64,000 nucleotides of DNA, from positions 20,509,753 to 20,573,752 of the forward strand of contig CALNVZ010003430.1 of assembly GCA_940671915.1 (NCBI GenBank), given 5' to 3'. The position numbers and the translations under genes were made by a program. The stretch is from Paracentrotus lividus. Lineage: Eukaryota > Echinodermata > Echinoidea > Camarodonta > Echinidae. This document shows positions 49,501 to 54,106 of this stretch, piece by piece (position 1 is the first letter of the stretch; each line of letters opens with the position of its first letter). The notes beneath the pieces are model-generated. The model was not told the DNA's origin and made no database searches. It was given only the letters and a program-made list of their open reading frames with translations.

Positions 49501-51317
49501 AGAATGAATTAGGGTCTAACGTTAGATCTGAACCCCTTTTAATAACAAAAAACAAAGATATGTGAAGTCCTGAGTTTTTCTAGATTTCTAGCTCTTGAGT
49601 TACATAGTCATAGACCCCTCTACAATATGAATGGGTGACCTTACGTTAGTTTAAAAAACAATATTCAATCAACATTTTTTCATATTTTGATATTGAAACA
49701 CAAAATCAACCAAAAAAATGGACGGCAAAATTCTGAACTACAAAAAGCGCCAAACGAAGAAATGAACTCGGGTTGAACGGTCTCAAGACAAAGAAGTCAG
49801 AAAATCAATGAGATCATATATCAAGCACAAGCATTTTATAGATCTATGTAGACCTAGATCTATCATCTAGGCCTATTCATTGTCAATGAATAGGCCTAGA
49901 TCTACGTCTAGTCTACATGTAGCTCTTTAGATCTATAAGCTAGACTGATGAAATTTTTTGATAAATTTTAGTCAATGACAGATTTAGACCCTATACCCGG
50001 TTGTTGTATGTCCGGACGAGTTGTTTGTCCGGACAAAATGGCAATTTCACGAGCTTTGTGATCAATATTTCATTAATGGATTGAAAATAATATCAGACAA
50101 TATAACAAAGCACAAATATTCACAAACATTTTTGCTATTTACTGCACAAATTTTGAGAAAATCAAGAGCAAAAGATGATGTTTTTATCTTCTTAAAGGAG
50201 ATTGTCCCTTTGTAGATAGTTGGCTTACTGTGGATGCAGAAAAATCAAATAAGCACATTAGTGAAGATTTTGTGAAAATCGGATAAATGATAAGAAAGTT
50301 GTGAGTATTTGAATATTGAGATCTGTAATGACATAGGAAATCTCCCATTGGCAACGCGGTCACCATTTGTGATGTCACAAAGGGAGAACTCCCCATATGG
50401 TGGGCACAAAAACTATTCAAAATGTCTCTTTATTTTCATTCTAATGATAGAACAGCTTTTCTTTTCATGATATATTATGACTTTCATATATTTACAAGTC
50501 ATCCCATAAAAAGATTCTTTATTCTCCCTATAGAATCAAGAAAAAAGAGGTTTTTAGTACAATGTGTACAATAGATATGGGAAAGATCTCCCTGCATTAC
50601 ATCATACATCATGGTCACGTTGCCAATTGGAGGATCTCCATATCATAAGTGATCTCAAAATCTAAAAATTCGTATCTCTCTTATTCATTGCCTGATTTTT
50701 CTGAAACTTTCCCAATATGTTTTGGGGGTTTGTCTCCATTCACTGAAGCTAAATTTCTCTGAGGGGATAATTCCCCTTTAAGTGTCCGGACAACAGACCC
50801 CCCATCCTATAAAACAATTTCATCAGTATAACTGTTAACTCTAATCATAATGAAAGGAAATTAATCAAATGTAGATCTATGTCAATATGACAGAGAATCA
50901 GATAATATTAATCATAATTAATTGTTAGACCTAGATCTACATACAATTATATTAATCAATTAGGCTAAATGGCATCGTAAAATTGGAAAACAATGATTTC
51001 CAGACAGTCAATGTCAATGTCGAGACAGGGCCTTATCGATTTTTTAAAGTTAGAGTTTGGTCAATAATTTCACAATACATGACAACATTTATGCGCAAAT
51101 TATGGTCACACCACCATACACTTACTATATAACATTATAATTTTCATGTTAGATTGATTTAATTCAATTCATAATTTAGTGATGAGCTTTGTCCTTTGAA
51201 GCGTGAATAGGAGTCAATGCACATGAATGATGCAGTGTAAATTTACCTTCCAAAATTCTGGTTCGCTCGCTGTTTCAAGCGGTTCATCTGCCGCCTCACA
51301 ACGTCTTTTTTGATCAT
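1404..51317 (-). CDS. ARHGAP17: ARHGAP17/ARHGAP44-type BAR-RhoGAP gene, 16 coding exons
   Basis: Split gene whose exons join to 1821 coding bases, a 606-residue protein. Residues 1 to about 240 form an N-BAR domain, starting with a basic amphipathic helix (RRQMNRLKQRANQNFGR). Residues ~257-445 form a RhoGAP domain with arginine finger R297 (GLFRLGG), the K..LRELP.PL motif at 335-345 and the conserved Asn 408 (NLSLVIAPNMLW). Residues 450-606 are a Ser/Pro-rich tail with polyproline SH3-ligand motifs. Vertebrate relatives inactivate Cdc42 and Rac1 at membranes, junctions and secretory sites; that is family knowledge. All 15 introns have GT-AG ends and compatible phases. The tail is shorter than in vertebrate ARHGAP17/44, so further tail exons may have been missed. 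The protein could equally be the single pre-duplication ancestor of ARHGAP17, ARHGAP44 and SH3BP1. Confidence 0.93.
1579..4684 (-). other. Intron 15 content
   Basis: Contains a purine-rich tract (about 1660-1940, ending in long T and G runs) and a MITE at 3482-3675; the remainder is AT-rich with no recognisable exon. Small tail exons of compatible phase cannot be excluded. Confidence 0.5.
3482..3675. mobile_element. MITE with ~50-bp GC-rich terminal inverted repeats
   Basis: Left AGGTACCTTCCCTAAAGATG and right CATCTTT-like complement (ATCTTTTTGGAAGTTACCT) are inverted. The similarity continues inward through GCTGCGTGAACGCC / GGCGTTCACGCAG-like sequence. The arms are strikingly GC-rich against AT-rich surroundings; target duplication unclear. 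Confidence 0.75.
4685..4982 (-). CDS. ARHGAP17: ARHGAP17-like exon 15 (residues 450-549): Ser/Pro-rich tail
   Basis: Acceptor CTTCCAACAG gives the codon GAG across the junction and MDFPMPLPPTTPSPK after it, continuing the family's FPxExxF boundary. The rest is Ser/Thr/Pro-rich, including LGPPPGPPPGPPPNPP and QPPPPSQ. The donor GTAAGC overlaps an in-frame AAG TAA, so failure to splice ends the protein at residue 549 (…PPPPAEK). No homology is visible in the tail itself; it is placed by phase, acceptor quality and composition. Confidence 0.82.
4983..7825 (-). other. Intron 14 content
   Basis: AT-rich. Contains a MITE at 5660-5861 and a 17-base-class G tract near 6114-6131. No exon or conserved motif seen elsewhere. 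Confidence 0.5.
5660..5861. mobile_element. MITE, TIR GGGACTGTTTCACAAAG
   Basis: Left GGGGACTGTTTCACAAAGGT and right CTCTTTGTGAAACATTCCCC are inverted complements over about 35 bases. The open frame inside it (5619-5840) is not a gene. Confidence 0.7.
7826..7896 (-). CDS. ARHGAP17: ARHGAP17-like exon 14 (residues 426-450)
   Basis: Encodes TSIGAAPGIVESFISNAEWY then FPG, the last RhoGAP helix; vertebrate homologues end similarly with ADWFFPEE. Acceptor GTTTTCAAG, donor GTAAGT, exits in phase 1. Confidence 0.92.
7897..9515 (-). other. Intron 13 content
   Basis: Contains a MITE at 8163-8394 with internal telomere-like GGGTTAGGGCTAGGG; otherwise AT-rich with nothing recognisable. Confidence 0.5.
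8163..8394. mobile_element. MITE, TIR CTGTAACACAAAG family (copy 1)
   Basis: Left CTGTAACACAAAGACTTTAA and right GCCTTTGTAGTACAC are inverted, with further pairing AATCGTAACTTTT / AAAAGTTACAATT. Related ends occur at 24161-24310 and 40036-40193. Confidence 0.6.
9516..9635 (-). CDS. ARHGAP17: ARHGAP17-like exon 13 (residues 386-426)
   Basis: Encodes YLCRFLKVVADKSDKNKMNS through NLSLVIAPNMLWSEKDDL. Carries the conserved RhoGAP M...NL..V..PN.LW block, with Asn 408. Acceptor TTTGCAG, donor GTAAGA, exits in phase 2. Confidence 0.95.
9903..9983 (-). CDS. ARHGAP17: ARHGAP17-like exon 12 (residues 359-386)
   Basis: Encodes SIKDPSLKKEALKKVVMRLP then KANFDNL(K). The LP..NF.NL pattern is the RhoGAP helix between the arginine-finger and Asn motifs. 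Acceptor TTCTCAG, donor GTAAGT. Confidence 0.92.
10505..10665. repeat. Dispersed repeat, copy 1 (GCTCCAGGCT…CAGGGCTGA)
   Basis: Shares GCTCCAGGCTT, AAGATGTA, GGGTTAGG, CAGGGCTGA and a terminal AATTAAAGTTTGA-like block, in the same order, with 16686-16820. Family unidentified. Confidence 0.5.
10720..11070. mobile_element. MITE with ~95-bp inverted arms
   Basis: Left AACCGTGGACTGAAACCATGG and its complement CCATGGTTTCAGTCCACAGTTT lie in inverted orientation. Pairing extends through TAATTACGTATAATTCAGCAC. Its right end lies about 15 bases from the exon 11 donor. Confidence 0.75.
11090..11171 (-). CDS. ARHGAP17: ARHGAP17-like exon 11 (residues 332-359)
   Basis: Encodes AVLKLYLRELPAPLLTFDLY then TDFINAG. 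It contains the diagnostic RhoGAP K..LRELP.PL block that contacts the GTPase. Acceptor TTTTTACAG, donor GTGAGT. A MITE arm ends about 17 bases from the donor. Confidence 0.95.
11172..11935 (-). other. Intron 10 content
   Basis: AT-rich intron with pyrimidine tracts; no repeat or motif recognised. Confidence 0.4.
11936..12002 (-). CDS. ARHGAP17: ARHGAP17-like exon 10 (residues 310-332)
   Basis: Encodes AAFDANIELDLVDFEFQEHS then IA, the RhoGAP segment before the Arg-Glu-Leu-Pro motif. Acceptor TTTTGCAG, donor GTGAGT, exits in phase 1. Confidence 0.92.
12003..12513 (-). other. Intron 9 content
   Basis: Short AT-rich intron. Nothing recognised apart from an ATTAAAGGGATATT segment near 12105 that resembles one end of the TTAA-type repeats. 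Confidence 0.4.
12514..12771 (-). CDS. ARHGAP17: ARHGAP17-like exon 9 (residues 224-309): BAR end and RhoGAP start
   Basis: Largest central exon, 86 codons, phase 0 at both ends. It begins MVAAQAQYHRNALARLENMV (end of BAR) and runs through FGTHLEEHL into the RhoGAP core EEEGLFRLGGNQSKMKLLK, with the catalytic arginine at residue 297. Acceptor TATATAG, donor GTGAAT. Its first part has been copied in tandem into the preceding intron. Confidence 0.95.
12839..12967 (-). pseudogene. Tandem partial duplicate of exon 9 (copy 2)
   Basis: Repeats the exon 9 acceptor region and the first ~30 codons in the same orientation. The acceptor-like TATATAG is kept, the first codon is ATA instead of ATG, one codon (His) is missing in frame, and the frame stays open (IVAAQAQYRNILERLKNMVP) for 32 codons before TGA. 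It has no donor and lacks all RhoGAP sequence, so it cannot replace exon 9. Confidence 0.85.
12968..13096 (-). pseudogene. Tandem partial duplicate of exon 9 (copy 3)
   Basis: Same unit as copy 2 (about 129 bases) with the ATGGTC…GCCCAAGCACAG start kept. An internal deletion removes the middle and breaks the frame. Confidence 0.82.
13097..13180 (-). pseudogene. Tandem partial duplicate of exon 9 (copy 4, most decayed)
   Basis: Keeps the block complementary to CTCCTTCATCTTGGGGACCA and TTTTCTAGTCT, but the part corresponding to the exon start is scrambled and the acceptor is lost. Confidence 0.75.
14027..14275 (+). mobile_element. MITE, TIR GGCGATTCCAT (copy 1)
   Basis: Ends GGCGATTCCATAC and GCATGGAATCGCC are inverted. 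A second copy lies at 36836-37080 in the opposite orientation, sharing long blocks such as TTGTAAAGGATGTGT and CTTGAGGA-CACCATCA. The similar short frames in both copies are repeat sequence, not genes. Confidence 0.72.
14739..14908. mobile_element. MITE, TIR GGCCCTGTTGCATCAA (copy 1)
   Basis: Arms of about 55 bases pair, e.g. GTAACTTTGCCATCAATGGT with ACCAATGATGGCAAAGTTTA. The right end is about 15-20 bases from the exon 8 donor. A related copy is at 17843-18005. Confidence 0.8.
14928..14996 (-). CDS. ARHGAP17: ARHGAP17-like exon 8 (residues 201-223)
   Basis: Twenty-three codons, DALVTDMLNLVSKESLLSRS then LMD, aligning with the family's DQLAADMYNFMAKEGEYGKF. Acceptor AAACCCAG, donor GTGAGT. 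A MITE ends within about 15-20 bases of the donor. Confidence 0.88.
16686..16820. repeat. Dispersed repeat, copy 2
   Basis: Same order of motifs as 10505-10665 (GCTCCAGGCTTGA, AAGATGTAGGGTTAGGGTTA, TTCAGGGCTGATGTTA), same orientation, more compact. Confidence 0.5.
17843..18005. mobile_element. MITE related to 14739-14908 (copy 2)
   Basis: Shares GTGCTGTTGCATAAAC, CAATCAATGGTAA, CGTTGCTCAACAGCC and the inverted end TTTTATGCTACAGGA with copy 1. Confidence 0.65.
18823..19272. mobile_element. 450-bp TTAA-flanked repeat, uninterrupted copy A
   Basis: Bounded by TTAA at 18819-18822 and 19273-19276, with short inverted ends AGGCCC… / …GTCCCT. It aligns from end to end with the interrupted copy B (26204-31482), e.g. 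GAGATCGTGGGGAATGC, AATGCTCCATTTCAAAAACA, ACGCAACACGCCTCAGGCTC. Because it contains TATTATTTCATCCG without the copia insertion, it displays the empty target site. Confidence 0.85.
19641..19761 (-). CDS. ARHGAP17: ARHGAP17-like exon 7 (residues 160-200)
   Basis: Encodes the charged last BAR helix region, FHSASRQTALGKGNFQEQAT through AQTKVEQCK; the KVEQCK ending is shared with the family. Acceptor AAATACAG, donor GTGAGT, ends in phase 0. Confidence 0.92.
20299..20505. repeat. Half of a TTAA-type fold-back element
   Basis: Starts TTTAAAGGGAAGGTTCATCC, followed by a broken A/AAAG tract and TTTGTGACATCACTTACAAGC. This order matches the left arms at 45339, 50196 and 53330. No right arm found. Confidence 0.55.
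22666..23210. repeat. Degenerate tandem array, ~130-200 bp period
   Basis: Four spaced copies of a block like AATGTGAACAGGGTCATTA followed by TGGGGCAAGC-T-ATGCA occur near 22668, 22876, 23013 and 23169, with ATCGATGCCATAA-like sequence between. The second interval is longer because a CCCC/GGGG-rich segment (22711-22860) lies in it. Confidence 0.55.
24161..24310. mobile_element. MITE, TIR GTAACACAAAGGTTTGCAA (copy 2)
   Basis: Left GTAACACAAAGGTTTGCAAT and right TTGCAATTGATCGCAAACCT…GTGTTAC form a ~30-base terminal inverted repeat with few mismatches. Least decayed of three family copies in the window. Confidence 0.85.
24420..24830. repeat. CpG-rich repeat-like patch
   Basis: Much richer in CG than its surroundings. 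Contains direct repeats CATAAAAATTGCCGTGTTGA (24635) and CATAAAATTGCCGTGTTGAG (24747), and an inverted relative GTTCAACACGG near 24510. The 121-codon frame on the minus strand is probably incidental. Confidence 0.4.
26614..26709 (+). repeat. Copia 5' LTR
   Basis: 96 bases starting TGTTAATGTTAAC and ending AAGCTTTTCA, identical to the 3' LTR. Preceded by ATTAT at 26609-26613. Confidence 0.93.
26710..26721 (+). other. Copia primer binding site
   Basis: TGGTAGCAGAGC directly abuts the LTR and is complementary to the 3' end of eukaryotic initiator-Met tRNA (…CUCUGCUACCA). Confidence 0.88.
26772..27575 (+). CDS. Copia Gag (open reading frame)
   Basis: The 267-codon frame starts 50 bases after the primer site and is preceded by leader sequence. 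It begins with the copia Gag-type pattern PPVWK…YENWRFDVTLW and continues with a lysine/glutamate-rich capsid-like region with helices typical of the UBN2/Gag-polypeptide families. The basic C-terminal part runs to a stop just before the zinc knuckle, which is now in another frame. Probably the only largely intact coding part of the element. Confidence 0.8.
   Translation: MAEKKEAMMAPPVWKMETTTYENWRFDVTLWTKFSKAEKKRMGFLLYSVLPTEKGVNEKVRLAMQNGEIQIEGDDAVEQIFKVLDKWYKKDDLSMVCDVWCSYKNLQKKENESMEDFMNEYERKVKELKKEKVDLPDVVLAMQLLDCAGIEKKDKQIVLTAVDYSKEDMYEQMKKALRKFFGEQAISQKPCRKKHPHRIRVLPESEEAYSSGRFQMIVPEVEDEFHHRGLLCSGRGSNFNWRKRMTSPYQNERGRSAPKREVLLQKP
27601..27879 (+). pseudogene. Copia zinc knuckle and protease remnant
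   Basis: CHVCDSNMHFRKDC fits the CX2CX4HX4C knuckle. About 45 residues later, AAILDSACTKDVTGRAW has the Asp-Ser-x-Cys-Thr form of the aspartic protease active site found in this group of copia elements. The frame stops at 27877-27879, early for the protease. Confidence 0.8.
28180..29100 (+). pseudogene. Copia integrase remnant
   Basis: Scattered over all three frames. A pre-integrase LHRQLHIPQQ segment lies near 28180, a DVIAMDLTKFGD strand near 28370, and LAFIDLFTRFSKSK near 28410. VDNG followed by an SPWSNGIV-type block falls at 28540-28645. Several stops and frame changes separate the segments, so it is not functional as written. Confidence 0.75.
29580..31075 (+). pseudogene. Copia reverse transcriptase and RNase H remnant
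   Basis: RT fragments include LVVRFEEEDKVPS, KSTLRTVIAIAASEAWHARA and the catalytic NVDDFLFACTDGF (GTAGATGAT at 30136-30144). These are followed by NWIATQTRPDLSYDALELNM near 30400. The RNase H part has VFVDASWGKSSRW near 30580 and the ETLAMQDALDEAVYLG stretch, then ANCLTKSGVST near 31000. At least four frame shifts or stops intervene. Confidence 0.82.
31332..31427 (+). repeat. Copia 3' LTR
   Basis: Identical to the 5' LTR over 96 bases. Preceded by purine-rich GAAATAGAGGGAAGT and followed by the target duplicate ATTAT (31428-31432). Confidence 0.93.
32705..32781 (-). CDS. ARHGAP17: ARHGAP17-like exon 6 (residues 135-160)
   Basis: Encodes ESIPQIQSNKRRLIRLTLDL then DSAKT(R), matching the family's IPNIQKQRKQLARLVLDWDS helix. 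Acceptor TTATCCAG, donor GTCAGT, exits in phase 2. Confidence 0.92.
34148..35215. repeat. Two-unit tandem duplication, ~135 bp, unit 1 split by insertion
   Basis: TTCTTGATTGCTTTCCTCT…GTGTAAACCACCC and ACTCATGTGACATACTAAGC recur as 34148-34203 plus 34993-35080 (unit 1) and 35081-35215 (unit 2). Unit 2 lacks the insertion between ACCACCC and AAAACCACAATC, so it marks the empty site. Confidence 0.78.
34204..34992. mobile_element. piggyBac-like non-autonomous element with TTAA duplication
   Basis: Flanked by TTAA at 34200-34203 and 34993-34996. Ends CCCTAATCAGGCCGGG and CCCGGCCTGATTAGGG are perfect inverted complements. CCC ends plus TTAA targets are the piggyBac hallmark. No transposase frame is present. 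Next to each end are runs of G and C, and the interior has GC-rich patches such as CGATCGCGGGCAGCGCGC. Confidence 0.85.
36667..36778 (-). CDS. ARHGAP17: ARHGAP17-like exon 5 (residues 97-134)
   Basis: Encodes the BAR segment SMLVKTSEACANIAQELTSH through LIPFNSVLE. Acceptor CTTTGCCCAG, donor GTAAGC. Enters at phase 2 and ends in phase 0. Confidence 0.92.
36779..39739 (-). other. Intron 4 content
   Basis: Contains MITE copy 36836-37080, a long G tract near 38061-38080 and a T/G tract near 38208-38226; otherwise AT-rich. Confidence 0.5.
36836..37080 (-). mobile_element. MITE, TIR GGCGATTCCAT (copy 2, inverted)
   Basis: Reverse-complement relative of 14027-14275, ending GGAATCGCCC at 37071-37080 with a decayed GGACAATTCCATT at the other end. 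Lies about 57 bases upstream of exon 5 in gene direction. Confidence 0.7.
39740..39816 (-). CDS. ARHGAP17: ARHGAP17-like exon 4 (residues 72-97)
   Basis: Encodes KKLPHSLLSQSMGEMSHELG then DTTLLG, matching the KKLPLTALAQNMQEAS region of the family's BAR domain. Acceptor TTTTCACAG, donor GTAAGT, exits in phase 2. Confidence 0.92.
40036..40193. mobile_element. MITE, GTAACA(C)-family (copy 3, decayed)
   Basis: GCTTTGCAATCAATTGCAAA near the left end and TTTTGCGATTAATTGCCAAT near the right are inverted relatives of the 24161-24310 ends. Interrupted by an A tract. Confidence 0.6.
40366..41025. mobile_element. GC-rich 660-bp DNA element, TA-flanked
   Basis: Ends TGGCCCGGTCACAGCTACAC and GTGTAGCTGTGACCAGGCCA are inverted complements with one mismatch. 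The pairing continues to GGCCAGCGC / GCGCTGGCC, giving about 38 bases. TA lies on both sides, as in Tc1/mariner-type insertions (inference). No transposase. The interior is rich in TGCGCA-like CpG sequence with a 31-bp tandem repeat at about 40603-40664. Confidence 0.82.
41205..41374. mobile_element. MITE remnant, TIR CAGTGGC
   Basis: CAGTGGCTGAT at 41205 and ATCCGCCACTG ending at 41374 are inverted. The same ends occur in the better preserved element at 56111-56244. Ends about 15 bases from the exon 3 donor. Confidence 0.5.
41389..41490 (-). CDS. ARHGAP17: ARHGAP17-like exon 3 (residues 38-71)
   Basis: Exactly 34 codons between acceptor TCCTTTTCAG and donor GTAAGT. Encodes BAR helix sequence beginning CEKRTEHIKHTCQNITKKLN and ending DVEKRT. 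A MITE remnant ends about 15 bases from its donor. Confidence 0.93.
41491..42508 (-). other. Intron 2 content
   Basis: AT-rich. Nothing recognised beyond TA-rich tracts. Confidence 0.4.
42509..42548 (-). CDS. ARHGAP17: ARHGAP17-like exon 2 (residues 24-37)
   Basis: Forty-base exon between acceptor TTTGCAG and donor GTAAGT. Encodes (R)AEKTEVLNDELLQ, very close to the vertebrate BAR segment. It completes the phase-2 codon from exon 1 and ends in phase 0. Confidence 0.92.
45339..45833. mobile_element. TTAA-flanked fold-back MITE (A)
   Basis: TTAA at 45335-45338 and 45834-45837. The arms are about 200 bases, with left AAGTTCACCCTGGAATTTTA against right AAATTCCAGGGTGAACTT. Inner pairing includes TTGATTCTGTGACGTCAC against TGACGTCACAGAATCAAA. 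No coding capacity. Confidence 0.85.
47251..47501. repeat. (ATC)n microsatellite, imperfect
   Basis: About 250 bases of ATC/GTC triplets with scattered substitutions. It contains a larger duplication (CATCGTCGTTGTCCTCCTCATT occurs twice, 104 bases apart). The poly-Asp and poly-His frames are artefacts of the repeat. Confidence 0.9.
47680..47798. mobile_element. 119-bp MITE, TIR CAGGGGGGCATTTCAT
   Basis: Left GGGGGGCATTTCATGAAAGG and right CCTTTGATGAAATGCCCCCC pair over about 33 bases, continuing ACTTGTCGGAC / GTCCGACAAGT, with one mismatch. Nearly the whole element can fold into a hairpin. Confidence 0.88.
49867..49899. repeat. 33-bp perfect hairpin
   Basis: CTAGGCCTATTCATTG, one T, then CAATGAATAGGCCTAG: 16-base arms without mismatch, embedded in repeated TAGATCTA motifs. 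Confidence 0.9.
50196..50777. mobile_element. TTAA-flanked fold-back MITE (B)
   Basis: TTAA at 50192-50195 and 50778-50781. The arms are more diverged than in A; matching blocks include GGCAACGCGGTCACCATTTG against ATCATGGTCACGTTGCCAAT. Carries TGTGATGTCACA in the left arm. Confidence 0.7.
51247..51317 (-). CDS. ARHGAP17: ARHGAP17-like exon 1 (residues 1-24)
   Basis: Start codon at 51315-51317 is the first after an in-frame TGA 15 bases upstream. Encodes MIKKDVVRRQMNRLKQRANQ followed by NFGR, matching the N-terminal BAR helix of the family with about five extra leading residues. Ends in phase 2 at donor GTAAAT. Confidence 0.9.
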
Positions 51318-51539
51318 CTTTCCTCTTGTTTCTCACCCTACCTACTCCAGAAAATCAGTAGATTCCAAGATATCAATTCCTAAGGTGGCGACCGCCACAA
51401 TTGGTGGTGTTTACAGCAAAATTATGTCTCAATTGGGAACAGCTCATGCAGATTTAAAAGCCAAAACAACAGATCCACCATGCAAAACACACGTAGAATA
51501 CCATTTCCTCACAATTTGCTTCCATACGTTTTGCATGCA

Positions 51540-51610
51540 TATTCGTGTACTTGTATGCGGAAGTGGGCGGCTTCTTATTCGATCATTTTTGTCTGCCGCC
51601 ATCTCCGTTG
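51540..51610 (-). promoter_or_regulatory. Candidate core promoter: ETS-like and YY1-like motifs
   Basis: On the gene strand, GAGATGGCGGC (51595-51605) resembles the YY1 element that often lies just downstream of animal transcription starts. CACTTCCGC (51557-51565) is an ETS-type site. They sit 240-290 bases upstream of the start codon in a locally CpG-richer stretch. Position and pairing fit a TATA-less promoter; there is no transcript evidence. Confidence 0.45.
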
Positions 51611-51619
51611 AATGTCGGT

Positions 51620-53005
51620 ATGATCATTTTCATTTTATTTATTTATTATTATTATTATTATTATTTTTTTTTTGTGCGGGGTGCGGCGCGAAGTGCCATT
51701 TATTTGCACGGAAGGGGGGGGGGGGCTTCATCAAATTAAGTTTGAACATTTCAGTTTGAAAAATGAACATTTTACATCACTCTATGTTTTTTATGCTTGT
51801 TTTAAAATTCAGGTGTTACTTCGCCCAGAAAGTTGGAATAACGAAGATTTTGAATATTTTTGTATTTACATGTACCTTGATTTATTCTATTCAGTTCTTT
51901 ATTCCTGACTTAATGTTACGTAAAGAGTTCCATATAAGATATATATTGGTTTACGTTAGATATATACATATTATAACGTACCATATAATTTTATAATAAA
52001 TATGTAAATATATAATGTATACACATTATATTGCATTTTTAAAGTGTGATTGTGTGTAGTCTCATGGCTGCAAGCCCTGCCAGCTTCATTTACAATGTAG
52101 CCCTACTTTATTATTTCAAATTATGTCTTGAATTGCATATTATTACTGTTTAAAAACATGTATACTATGATTTTTCATCATCATATTGTTATTATATGGA
52201 AACCAATAAACCAAATCGAATCAAATTAGTATCCAATATAAATGACATCGTTACTATGAATATCATAATCAAATTTGAGCAATTAATTTATCTGGCAGGC
52301 AGCATGGTTGTAATTTCGAAAACTAATTCTTTTTAGTACTACCAAAAAACAAAAACAAAATCTTCATGCGTTTATTTTTTATTTATTTTTTATTATTTAG
52401 TCATTAATTCATTCCAGTCAACTGTGTCTGCATTATTTCAAACTTAGGCGGTTATATGATAGAACTTACATGTCATCATAATGCTTTCAAATAAGAAAGG
52501 GAATGGAAGATGTGTTGAAGATTAAAGTTATTGAGGTACTTGTTTGTGTTTGTTAGCAAAATTTACAACTCTCGAAGAGCCAAACAAACTGACAAAATGT
52601 ACCAATTTTTTGTCTTTTTTGTTGAAATAAAGAAATCCATATAGTTGGCGGAGTATTGAATATCATCCCCCCCCCCCCTCTATGTTAACATTTTATTAAA
52701 TTTATTTTTATTTTTATTTTTTTTATTTTTTATTTTTTTGAGAAATGGAAATAGAAATTGAATTGAATTGAAATCAAATCAAGAAAGCAAACCATACTTG
52801 TTAACTGTACCACCATATAGAGCCACTTATTCTAAGAAAAACACAGTAATACATATTATAATATCATGTAATTATGTGGAGATAATCCACAAAATATAAA
52901 AATTAGTTATGTGAAGATAATCCTGAAATCTAATCCCTATAGTTTGAAGAGCGCCATCACATCAATTAGCCGTAGATTCATAAATAAGTTGCATACTATC
53001 AAGCA
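51620..53005. other. Upstream flank, low complexity
   Basis: (ATT)n near 51641-51672, G tract 51713-51724, then AT-rich DNA with a T/A-rich (TTTTA) stretch at 52684-52740. No gene seen. Confidence 0.5.
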
Positions 53006-53009
53006 AGAC

Positions 53010-53325
53010 CAGCTTTGTCTAATGAATGTCCGTATGGTCTAATTTGATTCCGTCTACAACCAGTTCGTCTATAACTTAATTGCCACGATTGCCTTTCGGC
53101 TTTAATTGCCGCTTGACCTACTAGTATTTAATATTTTGTCTAATGCTCATTTTGGGAATTACACGAAATGCAAATAGATATTACTAGGTAGACGAATTGG
53201 AAATGAGCCCAAGTGGCCATTAGACAAAGTGAGAGGTGAACCAAGGAGACCCCTTATAATATTATATTGGACAAAGTGGGAATTAGACCAATTACCGAAT
53301 GGGTTCGCCAATGTGGTATTAGACA
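53010..53325. repeat. Mosaic of GTCTAAT / ATTAGAC motifs
   Basis: TTGTCTAATG, GGTCTAATTTG, TTGTCTAATGCTCATTTTGG, GGCCATTAGACAAAGTG, GGACAAAGTGGGAATTAGAC and GGTATTAGACATT recur in both orientations at short spacing. Looks like a degraded short-period inverted/direct repeat. Confidence 0.5.
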
Positions 53326-53329
53326 TTAA

Positions 53330-54102
53330 AGGGAAGGTCTGGACCCAAAATAAGTTGCTTTTATAAGAAGCGGGAAAATTAGAAAAACAGATTTAAAAAA
53401 GTTTGAAGAAAAATCGGACTAATAATACAAAATTTATGAATATCTTTATGATGCACAAAAAATTGATCGCTATACCAAATTGGCACCATCTGTGATGTCA
53501 CAGAGGCACAACTTGCCATGCATTTTTTATTTTGTTTTATGATAAATTTTCACTTGATTTGTTAAGAAACTGCTTTCCTCATAACTTTGGCCAAGATATA
53601 TTGATGACAATTATGTTATTTTATCTATGCATTTTCATGAAATGAGAATTATAATGACATTTCAAAAGAAAGGTGATATTTTTCATGAAATTCAACATTC
53701 ATGAACATCTTTTTTCTAAACTGAAAACCTAGTATACTTAAAAATAATCTTTGTTTTATGTATTTCTAGATGGGGTGCTGATTTTACAATATATGTAGAT
53801 GCAGTAGCATATTGCCATCAATATATCTTGGCCAAAGTTATGAGGAAAACAGTTTCTTAACAAATAAAGCGAAAATTTATCATAAAACAATATAGAAAAT
53901 GCATGAAAAGTTGTGCCCCTATGACATCACAGCTTTGTGACCGTGTTGCCAATTTGGTATAGCAATCAATTTTGTGAATCGTAAATATAATCATAACTTT
54001 CTTATTATTAGTCCGATTTTCTTCAAACTTGTTTTATTCTGTTTTTCTTATTTTTCTGCTTTTTATAAAGTAACGTAATTTGGGTCCAGACTGACCTTCC
54101 CT
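53330..54102. mobile_element. TTAA-flanked fold-back MITE (C)
   Basis: TTAA at 53326-53329 and 54103-54106. Arms of about 270 bases, e.g. AGGGAAGGTCTGGACCCAAA against TTGGGTCCAGACTGACCTTCCCT, and CTCATAACTTTGGCCAAGAT against ATCTTGGCCAAAGTTATGAG. Each arm carries a TGATGTCACA / TGACATCACA site. Confidence 0.88.
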
Positions 54103-54106
54103 TTAA

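Larger units (their letters stand above)
42549..51246 (-). other. Intron 1 content
   Basis: 8.7 kb with fold-back elements 45339-45833 and 50196-50777, a MITE 47680-47798, an ATC microsatellite (about 47251-47501), poly-C/poly-A near 46808-46860 and a 33-bp hairpin at 49867. First introns often hold enhancers, but I cannot point to one. Confidence 0.5.
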
